Origin: Vibrio ezurae NBRC 102218
GTDB lineage: Bacteria; Pseudomonadota; Gammaproteobacteria; Enterobacterales; Vibrionaceae
Assembly: GCF_000467185.1 (NCBI RefSeq)
Contig: NZ_BATM01000038.1
Span: 54,661-118,660 of the forward strand
Length of the DNA: 64,000 bases
Direction of reading: 5' to 3'
The notes under the pieces were generated by a model. That model made no database searches. It worked only from the letters and a program-made list of their open reading frames with translations, and was not told where the DNA came from. Positions 9,332 through 17,778 of this stretch are shown here, piece after piece (the first letter of the stretch is position 1; each line of letters begins with the position of its first letter). The position numbers and the translations under genes were made by a program.

Positions 9332-10705
9332 CTAGCGAACGATCACGACAATTTTCCTATTCCCTCGCTGAATATGCAAAGCTAGGATGCCTTCTTGTTT
9401 TTCGGCAATAGCACGAAACTCTCCAAGGTTGGCAATAGGCTTACGGTTCACGCCAATAATAATATCCCCTTGTTCAATTTGATAAGAAGCAGCTGGGGAG
9501 TTTTCTGCGACCGAAGACACTTTCACACCTTGTTGTGCATCAGCTTTAGTGGTGTTACTCAGGGCGGCACCTTTTAAGCCTGGGTGAAGCTGCTCCGCTT
9601 TGGTTTGTTGAGTTGGGGATTCACCTAAAGTCACATCAAACTGTTTGGATTTACCGTCTCGAGTCACGCCAAGTGTAATTTTTTTACCTGCGCCTAGGGT
9701 AGCGACTTTCGCGCGTAGCTCACTAAACGTATCAATACGTTTTCCGTTTAAACTGACAATGACATCGCCCGCTTGTAAGCCCGCTTTCTCAGCGGCGCTA
9801 TCTGGCATGACCTGACTGACGAAAGCGCCGTGATTGGACTCATAACCCAATGCGCTCGCAAGCTCTGCGGTGATCTCTCCGCCTTGCACGCCTAGCATGC
9901 CTCGTTTTACTTCGCCAAATTCAATAATTTGGTCAGTAAGATTGCGGATCATATTGGCTGGGATGGCAAAGCCAATACCGATATTTCCGCCATTTGGCCC
10001 TAAGATGGCGGTATTGACGCCAATGAGTTCACCTCTTAGGTTTACTAATGCTCCGCCAGAATTACCACTGTTGATGGCAGCATCGGTTTGGATAAAGTTT
10101 TCAAGATTATCTAGATTTAATCCGCTGCGACCAAGAGCGGAGACAATACCCGAAGTGACCGTTTGGCCTAAGCCGAACGGGTTGCCGATGGCAACAGTGA
10201 AGTCACCCACTCGAAGAGCATCAGAGTCAGCAAAGGTGATTTCAGATAAACCTTTTACTTTTTTCTTTAGCTTCAGCAGAGCAATATCTGACATCTTATC
10301 GCCACCGATTAACTCGGCGTCATATTCACGACCATCGGTGAGCTGTACTTTTATGGTGTCTGCGCCATTAATGACGTGATAGTTGGTGACGATACGTCCT
10401 TTCTCCGCGTCGATGATCACCCCAGAACCAAGCCCTCTGAAGGGGCGTTCTTGAGCTTGCTCGGCAGGAATCTGGTCGCCAAAGAAGAAGCGAAAACTGT
10501 CAGGAATCTGCTGTTTAGATACTTGCGTGCCTTCTACTGCAATGCTGACAACAGTAGGAGACACTTGCTCAAGCATCGGGGCAAGACTTGGCAGTTCTTG
10601 ATTATCTACCTTCACAGGTAGCGCTGCACTGGCGTGCAGTGGTGTGATGATTGAGCTTAAGCTTAAGGCTACAACAGATAAAGCAAGCAAAGGTCTTTTC
10701 ATCAT
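9332..10705 (-). CDS. degQ: Periplasmic serine endoprotease DegQ (HtrA family, two PDZ domains)
   Basis: Chaperone-protease of the HtrA family that degrades or refolds damaged envelope proteins. The 457-residue precursor has a signal peptide ending near residue 27 (TPLHASA), catalytic His110 (TNYHV), Asp140 (MSDIALLK) and Ser216 (GNSGGAL), the LA-loop region with FRFFFGDQ (71-78), and two PDZ domains (about 280-370 and 385-457). Its position between zapG and degS matches E. coli degQ, although in Vibrionaceae this protein is often called DegP/Do and may cover both roles. An ATG one codon downstream is an alternative start. Confidence 0.93.
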   Translation of the reverse strand: MMKRPLLALSVVALSLSSIITPLHASAALPVKVDNQELPSLAPMLEQVSPTVVSIAVEGTQVSKQQIPDSFRFFFGDQIPAEQAQERPFRGLGSGVIIDAEKGRIVTNYHVINGADTIKVQLTDGREYDAELIGGDKMSDIALLKLKKKVKGLSEITFADSDALRVGDFTVAIGNPFGLGQTVTSGIVSALGRSGLNLDNLENFIQTDAAINSGNSGGALVNLRGELIGVNTAILGPNGGNIGIGFAIPANMIRNLTDQIIEFGEVKRGMLGVQGGEITAELASALGYESNHGAFVSQVMPDSAAEKAGLQAGDVIVSLNGKRIDTFSELRAKVATLGAGKKITLGVTRDGKSKQFDVTLGESPTQQTKAEQLHPGLKGAALSNTTKADAQQGVKVSSVAENSPAASYQIEQGDIIIGVNRKPIANLGEFRAIAEKQEGILALHIQRGNRKIVVIVR

Positions 10706-10816
10706 TAACTCCGTTTAGTTGATACTGAAGTTTGAGACAGAAAAAAACCGAGCAAGTTCCCTATCTAGAGCAAGAACTAGAATCTTGTATAGACTTAAGC
10801 CATTGACGACACTCGA

Positions 10817-11251
10817 TTAAGAAACTCGAATAGTCTCAGTCGCATTGAGGATTTCTTTCTTCTCGTCTTTTAGCATCCCCGTGGCACCGTTCGCATAGTC
10901 TTTTGGCGGTACATTGGTTGATGCACTGTCATCTTCCTCTTTATTTTTTGATTCAATGTGTTTGGCGAATGGGTTGTCTTGCGCAGGCAAGTTAGGCAGT
11001 AAATCGTTTGATGTATTTGCCATGTGTTCATACAGCTTGCGATATTCTTTGCCGATATTTTCAAGAAGTTGAGCAGACTCTGAAAAGTGGTCGTTGATGT
11101 CTTGTCGTTGTTGCTCCAAAGTAAATTTGGCAGTCTCAAGATCTTTTTGCAGTTCTTTTTGTTTTTTGTATTGAGGCGTAGTGATACGAGAGATGATTAC
11201 TCCAATGATAATTCCCACGAAAAGACTGACGATCGCATAAATCCAAGGCAT
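10817..11251 (-). CDS. zapG: Cell division and envelope protein ZapG (YhcB, DUF1043)
   Basis: A 144-residue inner membrane protein with a single N-terminal transmembrane helix (residues about 2-20, glycine-rich VGIIIGVIISR), a coiled coil (about 28-85, KKQKELQKDLETAKFTLEQQ) and a polar tail with low complexity. This is the layout of YhcB/ZapG, which interacts with division and elongation proteins in E. coli. It is encoded upstream of degQ and divergently from zapE, as in enterobacteria. The C-terminal 50 residues (KEEDDSASTNVPPKD) are not conserved and probably disordered. Confidence 0.88.
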   Translation of the reverse strand: MPWIYAIVSLFVGIIIGVIISRITTPQYKKQKELQKDLETAKFTLEQQRQDINDHFSESAQLLENIGKEYRKLYEHMANTSNDLLPNLPAQDNPFAKHIESKNKEEDDSASTNVPPKDYANGATGMLKDEKKEILNATETIRVS

Positions 11252-11262
11252 AGTATTTCCTT

Positions 11263-11282
11263 TTGTTAATCTGTTAACAAAC
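11263..11282. promoter_or_regulatory. Palindrome between zapG and zapE
   Basis: TTTGTTAA-TCTG-TTAACAAA is a perfect 8+4+8 palindrome just upstream of the zapG start and inside the divergent zapG/zapE promoter region. It could be a dimeric repressor operator; no regulator is assigned. Confidence 0.35.
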
Positions 11283-11370
11283 CAGTTACTGTGTTTTTAC
11301 ACTGAAACATACCTCATGTTACTATGAGAATCTTATCCAATAAAGAATCTAATTAAGTTCACCACTCAAA

Positions 11371-12483
11371 ATGACACCTTTAGAAAAATATCAGCACGAT
11401 ATCAAGCACAATGGATTTCAGTTTGACGCTAAGCAACATAGTGCGGTTCAAGAGTTTGACGACTTGTATGTGCGCCTAACAGAGTTTGCTCACACGCCAA
11501 ATAAAATGCCACTAAAAGGGTGGCGTCGCTGGTTTAGCAAACAAGAGCCGATCACATCGCCGAAAGGATTGTATATCTGGGGCGGAGTAGGGCGAGGTAA
11601 AACTTACTTGATGGATAGCTTTTACGATTTGTATCCAAATCAGCGTAAGATGCGAATGCACTTTCATCGTTTTATGCACCGTGTTCATGATGAACTGAGG
11701 TTGCTGCAACAGCAAAGCGATCCGTTGGAGATGGTGGCGGATAAGTTTAAGAGTGAAGCAGACGTCATTTGCTTTGACGAGTTTTTTGTCTCGGACATTA
11801 CTGACGCCATGTTGCTGGGCACGTTATTTCAGGCGTTGTTCGCGCGTAATATCATTTTAGTCGCCACATCCAATATCCCTCCCAATCTTCTGTATCGCAA
11901 TGGCTTACAGCGAGCTCGATTCTTGCCCGCCATTGAGTTGATCGAAAAACACTGCCAAGTGTTTGAACTTGATAGTGACAATGATTTTAGAATGCGCACT
12001 TTGCAACAGGCTGAGCTCTATCACTATCCCTTAGATGATAAGGCGAAGCAAAATCTGGCTCATTATTTTGAATCATTAAGTACCGCTAGTATTGATGATG
12101 CTCAAGCGGTGCAAAGCATTACCGTCAATCACAGACAGCTTGCAATAATGAATGCTCATAACGGAGTGTTAATGGCCAGCTTTAGTCAGCTCTGTCAAAG
12201 CGCACGAAGTCAAAATGACTATATAGAGCTGTCTCGTGAATACCACACCGTACTGCTGGCAGAGGTGCCACAGTTAAATGCCGAGAACGATGATGCTGCG
12301 AGACGATTTATAGCGTTAGTGGATGAGTTTTATGAACGAAAGGTCTGTCTTATTATTACCGCCAGTGTGGCATTGACTGAGCTTTACGCGGGTGGGCAGC
12401 TCGTGTTTGAATTTCAACGTTGTGAATCTCGCCTGACAGAAATGCAAAGTGAGGATTACCTCTCGCAAGAGCACTTAGCCTAA
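11371..12483 (+). CDS. zapE: Cell division ATPase ZapE (AFG1-like)
   Basis: AAA+-type ATPase of the AFG1/ZapE family that associates with the Z-ring and is needed under low oxygen or high temperature in E. coli. The 370-residue protein has Walker A GGVGRGKT (71-78), Walker B VICFDEFFVSD (132-142, Asp136-Glu137) and the family arginine-rich segment RNGLQRARFLPAIE. It is divergent from zapG, its usual neighbour, and lies upstream of rplM. No terminator is seen after the stop, so some read-through into the rplM leader is possible. Confidence 0.93.
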   Translation: MTPLEKYQHDIKHNGFQFDAKQHSAVQEFDDLYVRLTEFAHTPNKMPLKGWRRWFSKQEPITSPKGLYIWGGVGRGKTYLMDSFYDLYPNQRKMRMHFHRFMHRVHDELRLLQQQSDPLEMVADKFKSEADVICFDEFFVSDITDAMLLGTLFQALFARNIILVATSNIPPNLLYRNGLQRARFLPAIELIEKHCQVFELDSDNDFRMRTLQQAELYHYPLDDKAKQNLAHYFESLSTASIDDAQAVQSITVNHRQLAIMNAHNGVLMASFSQLCQSARSQNDYIELSREYHTVLLAEVPQLNAENDDAARRFIALVDEFYERKVCLIITASVALTELYAGGQLVFEFQRCESRLTEMQSEDYLSQEHLA

Positions 12484-12572
12484 ATCGTATCTGAGCCTAG
12501 GTAACCACGAATGTTTGGCATGGGATTCGCAGATTGTCGGTGAAAAAACACTCAGAAATATGTCGAATAGGA

Positions 12573-12600
12573 TTGCGTTTTTAGTTGGCTTCGGTATAAT
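12573..12600 (+). promoter_or_regulatory. rplM-rpsI promoter
   Basis: TTGCGT (12573-12578), 16-bp spacer, and a perfect TATAAT (12595-12600). Transcription would start near 12607, giving a leader of about 140 nucleotides. Confidence 0.65.
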
Positions 12601-12649
12601 CCTGCGACCCACCGTTACTGCTGGTAGTTTTTATCTATAAGAATTGCCA

Positions 12650-12710
12650 AAGAGTGCCACCACTCGAAGGGGTGATGACTGGGCTCTTAGACAGTGGGAG
12701 CAACCGCTCC
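12650..12710 (+). promoter_or_regulatory. Structured rplM leader (candidate L13 autoregulatory site)
   Basis: The untranslated leader can fold into a branched stem (AAGAG at 12650-12654 with CTCTT at 12684-12688, inner CACC/GGTG) and a second hairpin GGAGC-N4-GCTCC (12697-12710). In E. coli L13 represses its own operon by binding the rplM leader; that this structure does the same is inference from position and shape. Confidence 0.45.
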
Positions 12711-12748
12711 TTATTAGTTTAATTTCAAATTAACGGGTTATTATTAGC

Positions 12749-13177
12749 ATGAAAACATTCGTTGCTAAACCAGAAACTGTAAAACGTGACTGGTATGTTG
12801 TAGACGCTGAAGGTAAAACTCTAGGTCGTCTTGCAAGTGAAATCGCTTCTCGCCTACGCGGTAAGCACAAAGCTGAATACACTCCTCACTGTGACACTGG
12901 TGATTACATCATCGTTGTTAACGCTGAGAAAGTTGCTGTAACTGGCAACAAGGCTAAAGGTAAAGTGTATTACCGTCACTCTGAATTCCCAGGTGGTCTA
13001 AAATCTATCACTTTTGAAAAGTTGATCGATAAGAAACCAGAAATGGTTATCGAACTAGCTGTTAAAGGTATGTTACCACGTGGTCCTCTAGGCCGCGCAA
13101 TGTACCGTAAGCTAAAAGTATACGCTGGCGCTGAGCACAACCATGCTGCTCAACAACCACAAGTACTAGACATCTAA
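12749..13177 (+). CDS. rplM: 50S ribosomal protein L13
   Basis: Large-subunit ribosomal protein, 142 residues, the usual gammaproteobacterial length. Recognised by [40 protein letters not shown] and the C-terminal [15 protein letters not shown]. Codon use is strongly biased toward a small set (CTA, CGT, GGT), as expected for a highly expressed gene, unlike the flanking zapE. The leader upstream is structured, and rpsI follows after ten bases, so L13 and S9 are made from one message. Confidence 0.98.
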   Translation: MKTFVAKPETVKRDWYVVDAEGKTLGRLASEIASRLRGKHKAEYTPHCDTGDYIIVVNAEKVAVTGNKAKGKVYYRHSEFPGGLKSITFEKLIDKKPEMVIELAVKGMLPRGPLGRAMYRKLKVYAGAEHNHAAQQPQVLDI

Positions 13178-13192
13178 TCGGGGAATATGGAA

Positions 13193-13585
13193 ATGGCAGA
13201 GAATCAATACTACGGCACTGGTCGCCGCAAAAGCTCAGCTGCTCGTGTTTTCATCAAACCGGGTGCTGGTAACATCGTAATCAACAAGCGTAGCCTTGAT
13301 GTTTACTTTGGTCGTGAAACTTCTCGTATGGTTGTTCGTCAACCACTTGAGCTAGTTGAAATGTTAGACAAGCTAGACCTTTACATCACTGTTTCTGGTG
13401 GTGGTATTTCTGGTCAAGCTGGCGCTATCCGTCACGGCATTACTCGTGCTCTTATGGAATACGATGAAACTCTACGTCCTGCTCTACGCGCTGCTGGATA
13501 CGTTACACGTGACGCACGTCAAGTTGAACGTAAGAAAGTTGGTCTACGTAAAGCACGTCGTAAACCACAGTTCTCGAAGCGTTAA
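13193..13585 (+). CDS. rpsI: 30S ribosomal protein S9
   Basis: Small-subunit ribosomal protein of 130 residues ([20 protein letters not shown] to the basic tail [11 protein letters not shown], whose last residues reach the P-site tRNA). An ATG at 13187 is also in frame, but the family start MAENQYY and the spacing from GGGGA (13180-13184) favour 13193. Downstream is a strong terminator, which separates the ribosomal pair from petABC. Confidence 0.97.
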   Translation: MAENQYYGTGRRKSSAARVFIKPGAGNIVINKRSLDVYFGRETSRMVVRQPLELVEMLDKLDLYITVSGGGISGQAGAIRHGITRALMEYDETLRPALRAAGYVTRDARQVERKKVGLRKARRKPQFSKR

Positions 13586-13636
13586 TCTTTCTTTTACAGA
13601 AAGGGCAATGCTCCAGCTTTTTGCTGGAATTGTGTC

Positions 13637-13674
13637 AAAAAAGCTCGGTATTATACCGGGCTTTTTGTTTTTTT
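13637..13674 (+). terminator. rpsI terminator
   Basis: AAGCTCGGTA-TTA-TACCGGGCTTTTT forms an 8- to 10-bp stem followed by a long T-run (13661-13674). Confidence 0.88.
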
Positions 13675-13915
13675 AGTCCCTCGTAAATTCTTTTCTGCTC
13701 CACCTCCTACTCTCTCTATGTTTCAACTTTAGCTCTTTTGTGACCTATGCTCTGATTTGCTTCAGAGATGTTGTAAAAAGGTAGCTTTATCTTGTCTTAA
13801 ACTGGTGTTTTCTTTATCATTTCCCCCACAAAAATAGAATCAAAGTTTTACTTTTTAAAGCTGTGCTCTGTTGCAGGGGTAATTCTATCCAAAGGAGCAA
13901 ATGGGAGAATGTTGG
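13675..13915. promoter_or_regulatory. pet operon upstream region
   Basis: No gene is visible. It holds a perfect inverted repeat CTCTGA-N6-TCAGAG (13750-13767), a -10-like TAGAAT (13835-13840) without a matching -35, and a ribosome site GGGAGA (13903-13908) for petA. Expression of petABC is probably controlled here, since the rpsI terminator lies just upstream. Confidence 0.35.
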
Positions 13916-14506
13916 ATGAGCAATGCGCCACTAAATAATGGACGTCGCAAGTTTCTAACCGCCACCACCGCAGTGGTCGGTGGCCTAGGAGCAGCAGCTG
14001 TCGCTGTACCCTTTATCAAATCCTGGAATCCAAGTGCTAGAGCTAAATCAGCTGGCGCTCCGGTTGAATTCGATATCAGTAAGTTAGAAGAAGGGCAGAT
14101 GGCCCGAGTAATCTGGCGTGGACAACCGGTTTGGGTTGTCAAGCGTGGTCAGGCTACATTAGATGAATTAGATCAACTTGCAGGGCAGCTTCGTGACCCT
14201 GATTCGGTTGAGGAACAACAACCTTCTTACGCACAAAATGTTTATCGTTCCTTAAAACCAGAAATCTTTATTGCCGTTGGTTTGTGTACGCACTTGGGGT
14301 GCTCACCAACCTACCTTCCAAATACTTTTGGCGAGCAAGTCAGTGGTGTTAAATCAGGTTTCTTCTGCCCATGTCATGGTTCTAAATTTGATATGGCAGG
14401 CCGTGTCTTCCAAGGTGTACCTGCACCATACAATCTAGCTGTACCACCGCATATGTATATGGATGACAATCTAATTATAATCGGCGAAGACGAAGGAGAG
14501 GCATAA
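13916..14506 (+). CDS. petA: Ubiquinol-cytochrome c reductase, Rieske iron-sulfur subunit
   Basis: Rieske [2Fe-2S] protein of the cytochrome bc1 complex, which oxidises ubiquinol and passes electrons to cytochrome c1. Of 196 residues, the N-terminus has a twin-arginine-like NNGRRKFLTATTA followed by a hydrophobic anchor (about 17-35), typical for Tat-exported Rieske proteins. The cluster ligands are in CTHLGC (124-129) and CPCHG (151-155). The ATG at 13916 fits GGGAGA seven bases upstream better than the ATG at 13901. The stop overlaps the petB start by one base. Confidence 0.95.
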   Translation: MSNAPLNNGRRKFLTATTAVVGGLGAAAVAVPFIKSWNPSARAKSAGAPVEFDISKLEEGQMARVIWRGQPVWVVKRGQATLDELDQLAGQLRDPDSVEEQQPSYAQNVYRSLKPEIFIAVGLCTHLGCSPTYLPNTFGEQVSGVKSGFFCPCHGSKFDMAGRVFQGVPAPYNLAVPPHMYMDDNLIIIGEDEGEA

Positions 14507-15768
14507 TGGAGGCTTTATTAAGCTGGGTTGAAAAACGCATTCCAGCTATGAATACCTATCGTAAGCACATGTCTGAGTACCCTCAGCCAAAGAACTCAAA
14601 CTTTTGGTATATCTTTGGTGCTTTGGCCATGTTGGTGTTGGTTAACCAAATTGTGACAGGCATTTGGCTGACCATGAACTATGTTCCGTCTGCGGAAGGC
14701 GCATTTGCTTCTGTTGAGTACATCATGCGTGATGTTGAGTATGGCTGGTTACTTCGCTATATGCATTCAACAGGTGCTTCATTCTTCTTTATTGTGGTTT
14801 ATCTGCACATGTACCGCGGGCTGATTTATGGCTCTTACCAAAAGCCTCGTGAGCTGGTTTGGTTATTTGGTATGTTGCTGTTTGTGGTACTGATGGCCGA
14901 AGCCTTTATGGGTTACATGTTGCCATGGGGACAAATGTCCTATTGGGGTGCTCAGGTAATCATTGGCTTGTTTGGCGCAATTCCAGTGATTGGTGATGAC
15001 CTAACGCTGTGGATTCGTGGTGACTATGTTATCTCGGGTGCGACACTAAACCGCTTCTTTGCTTTGCACGTTATTGCGCTACCTATCGTATTGTTACTGT
15101 TAGTTGCACTGCATATTTTGGCTCTACACGAAGTAGGATCAAACAACCCTGACGGTATTGATACCAAGTTGCCAAAAGGCACTATGGGCGATGACTACGA
15201 GCCGGAATTCAAATTCCATGAAGACTACAGCAAGAAATACGACATTATTGATTCAATGCCATTCCATCCTTACGGTACGGTGAAAGATCTCTTCTATGTG
15301 GGGGTATTCTTACTGTTCTTTAGTTATGTATTGTTCTATGCACCAGCGATGGGAGGCTTCTTCCTTGAGCCGCCTAACTTTGAAGTGGCGAACCCTCTGA
15401 AAACGCCGGAACATATTGCTCCAGTTTGGTATTTCTCTCCAAACTACGCCATTTTGCGTGCAATTCCTGACAAGTTGATTGGTTTTGTCTTCTTTGGTGG
15501 CTCGATTGTGGTGTTGTTCTTATTGCCTTGGATTGACCGTTGTAATGTACGTTCATTCCGCTATAGAAGCCGCGTGCATTTGATCAACTTGATCCAGTTT
15601 ACGATCTCATTTATCGGTCTTGGTGTATTGGGTACGCTGCCTGCGACAGAGTTGTATACGAATCTATCTCGTTTGTTCAGTCTGGGTTACTTCATGTTCT
15701 TCGTGGTGTTGTTTATCTACAGTAAGAATGAAAAAACTAAGACGCTACCGACAAGGATCACCAAATAA
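14506..15768 (+). CDS. petB: Ubiquinol-cytochrome c reductase, cytochrome b subunit
   Basis: Di-heme integral membrane core of the bc1 complex, 420 residues with the usual eight or so transmembrane helices. Heme-ligand histidine pairs appear in helix B (RYMHSTGASFFFIVVYLHM) and helix D (FALHVIALP with LVALHILALHE); the Qo-site PEWY-type motif reads APVWYFSP. The gene is in a tight operon: one-base overlap with petA upstream (TAATG) and with petC downstream. Confidence 0.96.
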   Translation: MEALLSWVEKRIPAMNTYRKHMSEYPQPKNSNFWYIFGALAMLVLVNQIVTGIWLTMNYVPSAEGAFASVEYIMRDVEYGWLLRYMHSTGASFFFIVVYLHMYRGLIYGSYQKPRELVWLFGMLLFVVLMAEAFMGYMLPWGQMSYWGAQVIIGLFGAIPVIGDDLTLWIRGDYVISGATLNRFFALHVIALPIVLLLLVALHILALHEVGSNNPDGIDTKLPKGTMGDDYEPEFKFHEDYSKKYDIIDSMPFHPYGTVKDLFYVGVFLLFFSYVLFYAPAMGGFFLEPPNFEVANPLKTPEHIAPVWYFSPNYAILRAIPDKLIGFVFFGGSIVVLFLLPWIDRCNVRSFRYRSRVHLINLIQFTISFIGLGVLGTLPATELYTNLSRLFSLGYFMFFVVLFIYSKNEKTKTLPTRITK

Positions 15769-16505
15769 TGAAAAAGTTATTCATATTATTATTTGCGCTA
15801 GTGCCGGCTCTTGGATTCGCAGCGGGCGGACACTTTACTCTCGATAAAGCAAACAATGATATTCGAGACAAAGAGTCTTTGCAGCGCGGTGCTCAGACGT
15901 ATATGAACTACTGTTTTGCGTGTCACTCAACGCAGTATCAACGTTATGAACGTGTCGCGACAGATCTTGATATCCCAATTGATCTGATGCGTGAGAATCT
16001 GATGTTTGATTCAGAGGCGGTAGTCGGCGATCTGATGGTCAACAACATGCCAGCCGAAGATGCAGCGAAATGGTTTGGCGTTGCGCCACCGGATCTAACT
16101 TTGACGGCTCGCGTACGCGGTGTGGATTGGCTATACACTTATTTGCGTTCTTTCTATGAAGATCCAAGCCGTCCATTTGGTGTGAACAACGTGATCTTCC
16201 CAAGTGTGGGCATGCCTCATGTTTTGCAAGAGTTACAAGGCGTACCAAAACCTGTTTTTGAAACCCAAGTGATTGATGGTCAAGAACAGCAAGTGGTTGT
16301 CGGGGTGAAAGCCGATTCTACAGGAGAGCTAAGCCAGAGCGAATACGATGATACGGTTCGTGATTTGGTTAACTTCCTTGAATATGCAGGTGACCCTGTG
16401 CAGGTAGAGCGTGAGAATTTAGGTATCTGGGTACTGCTGTTCTTAGTGCTCTTTACCGGCGTTAGCTATTTACTATATAAAGAATATTGGCGTGATATTC
16501 ACTAA
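15768..16505 (+). CDS. petC: Ubiquinol-cytochrome c reductase, cytochrome c1 subunit
   Basis: Cytochrome c1 of the bc1 complex, 245 residues. It has a signal peptide (cleavage near GFAAG, residue 18-20), one covalent heme site CFACH (Cys49, Cys52, His53) and a C-terminal membrane anchor (about 219-236) followed by YKEYWRDIH on the cytoplasmic side. The heme axial methionine probably comes from the GMPHVL segment. Last gene of petABC; a hairpin follows. Confidence 0.96.
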   Translation: MKKLFILLFALVPALGFAAGGHFTLDKANNDIRDKESLQRGAQTYMNYCFACHSTQYQRYERVATDLDIPIDLMRENLMFDSEAVVGDLMVNNMPAEDAAKWFGVAPPDLTLTARVRGVDWLYTYLRSFYEDPSRPFGVNNVIFPSVGMPHVLQELQGVPKPVFETQVIDGQEQQVVVGVKADSTGELSQSEYDDTVRDLVNFLEYAGDPVQVERENLGIWVLLFLVLFTGVSYLLYKEYWRDIH

Positions 16506-16534
16506 TTGTGATACGATGTAACGCTGATTTCTGA

Positions 16535-16566
16535 AATGGAGGCATGTTGCCTCCATTCTTATATTT
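16535..16566 (+). terminator. Hairpin between petC and sspA (weak terminator)
   Basis: AATGGAGGCA-TGT-TGCCTCCATT is a perfect 10-bp stem (16535-16557), followed by CTTATATTT rather than a pure T-run, so termination may be partial. Confidence 0.55.
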
Positions 16567-16589
16567 AAATTTACAATACCGGAGGGCTC

Positions 16590-17225
16590 ATGGCTGTAGC
16601 TGCCAATAAACGTTCTGTGATGACTCTATTCTCAAGTGCTACTGATATGGCTAGCCATCAGGTCCGTATCGTTTTGGCTGAGAAAGGCGTAGCTGTTGAA
16701 GTTGAGCTAGTCGACGAAGCGAATTTACCTGCTGAACTTGTAGAATTGAACCCATATAAATCTGTTCCGACTCTAGTAGATCGTGAACTGACTCTTTATG
16801 ATTCAAAGATTATTATGGAATATCTAGATGAGCGTTTTCCTCATCCACCTTTGATGCCTGTTTACCCTGTTGATCGCGGTAAAAATCGTCTAATGATGTA
16901 CCGTATTCAACGTAACTGGTACAGCGTAGCAGAGAAAATCATCTCTACTACGGGTGAAGAACAAGAAAAAGCTCGTCAAAAACTGCGCAACGATCTACTT
17001 ATGTTGGGTCCTCTATTTGCTGAAAGCGAGTACTTCATGAGTGAAGACTTTAGCTTGATCGATTGCTACCTTGCACCACTGCTATGGCGTCTACCTACTT
17101 TTGGTATTGAGCTTACAGGCCCTGGTTCAAAAGAGCTTAAGATTTACATGAACCGTGTATTTGAGCGCGATTCATTCCTAGCTTCTCTTACCGAAGCTGA
17201 ACGTGAGATGCGTCTAGTTCGTTAA
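16590..17225 (+). CDS. sspA: Stringent starvation protein A
   Basis: RNA polymerase-associated regulator with a glutathione S-transferase fold, 211 residues. The thioredoxin-like N-domain (residues about 10-88, MTLFSSATDMASHQVRIVL, KSVPTLVDRE) and the helical C-domain (about 95-205) are typical; catalytic GST residues are absent as in the family. In E. coli it lowers H-NS levels and helps acid and starvation survival. A very strong ribosome site GGAGGG precedes the start, and sspB follows with a one-base overlap. Confidence 0.95.
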   Translation: MAVAANKRSVMTLFSSATDMASHQVRIVLAEKGVAVEVELVDEANLPAELVELNPYKSVPTLVDRELTLYDSKIIMEYLDERFPHPPLMPVYPVDRGKNRLMMYRIQRNWYSVAEKIISTTGEEQEKARQKLRNDLLMLGPLFAESEYFMSEDFSLIDCYLAPLLWRLPTFGIELTGPGSKELKIYMNRVFERDSFLASLTEAEREMRLVR

Positions 17226-17719
17226 TGGATATTTCAACAATGACTCCGCGCCGACCTTATTTGCTTCGTGCATTTTATGATTGGTTGGCTGAGAACGACC
17301 TGACACCTCATTTGGTGGTTGACGCTAATATGCCGGGTGTTCGTGTTCCTGAAGAGTACATTCAAGATGGTCAAATTATCTTAAATGTGGCTCCGCGTGC
17401 GGTAGGCAACTTAGAAATTGGGAATGAGGCATTAACGTTTCATACCCGTTTTGGCGGCCGTCCACATTCAGTTATCGTTCCTATTTATGCGGTGCAAGCT
17501 ATTTACGCTCGTGAAAATGGCGCAGGGACTATGTTTGAACCTGAAGAAGCTTACGAAAATAGCGATATTGAGCCTGAAGAGACTCATTTAGCATCGGCTG
17601 ATTCGTTTTCTATCGTAGAAGACGCTGAAGCTATCGAGGAGGATTCATCAGTAGAGCCTGAGCCTGATGATGAACCACCGAGACCGAAAGGGCGACCAAG
17701 CCTTCGCGTCGTTAAATAG
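17225..17719 (+). CDS. sspB: ClpXP protease specificity-enhancing factor SspB
   Basis: Adaptor that brings ssrA-tagged peptides from stalled ribosomes to ClpXP. The folded peptide-binding domain (1-110, TPRRPYLLRAFYDWL, NVAPRAVGNLEIG, YARENGAGTMF) is followed by a long acidic flexible linker (about 112-150) and the C-terminal ClpX-docking module GRPSLRVVK. Its 164 residues agree with E. coli SspB (165). Co-transcribed with sspA. Confidence 0.95.
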   Translation: MDISTMTPRRPYLLRAFYDWLAENDLTPHLVVDANMPGVRVPEEYIQDGQIILNVAPRAVGNLEIGNEALTFHTRFGGRPHSVIVPIYAVQAIYARENGAGTMFEPEEAYENSDIEPEETHLASADSFSIVEDAEAIEEDSSVEPEPDDEPPRPKGRPSLRVVK

Positions 17720-17730
17720 ACACTGCAAAT

Positions 17731-17756
17731 AAAAAGGAGCCATTGGCTCCTTTTTT
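17731..17756. terminator. Bidirectional terminator between sspB and dolP
   Basis: AAAAAGGAGCCA-TTGGCTCCTTTTTT: near-perfect stem with A- and T-runs on either side, between convergent genes. Confidence 0.88.
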
Positions 17757-17778
17757 GTTATCGCAGCTGTGATGAATG

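Noticed and set aside
9870..10379. A 169-codon open frame on the plus strand
   Set aside because: It lies wholly opposite the well-conserved degQ coding region and its translation (Pro/Ser-rich) resembles no protein; it is an antisense artefact of codon bias.
8154..10705. degS and degQ as a recent duplication
   Set aside because: Both are HtrA proteins, but they differ in N-terminal anchor and PDZ number, and the pair is an ancient, conserved arrangement in gammaproteobacteria.
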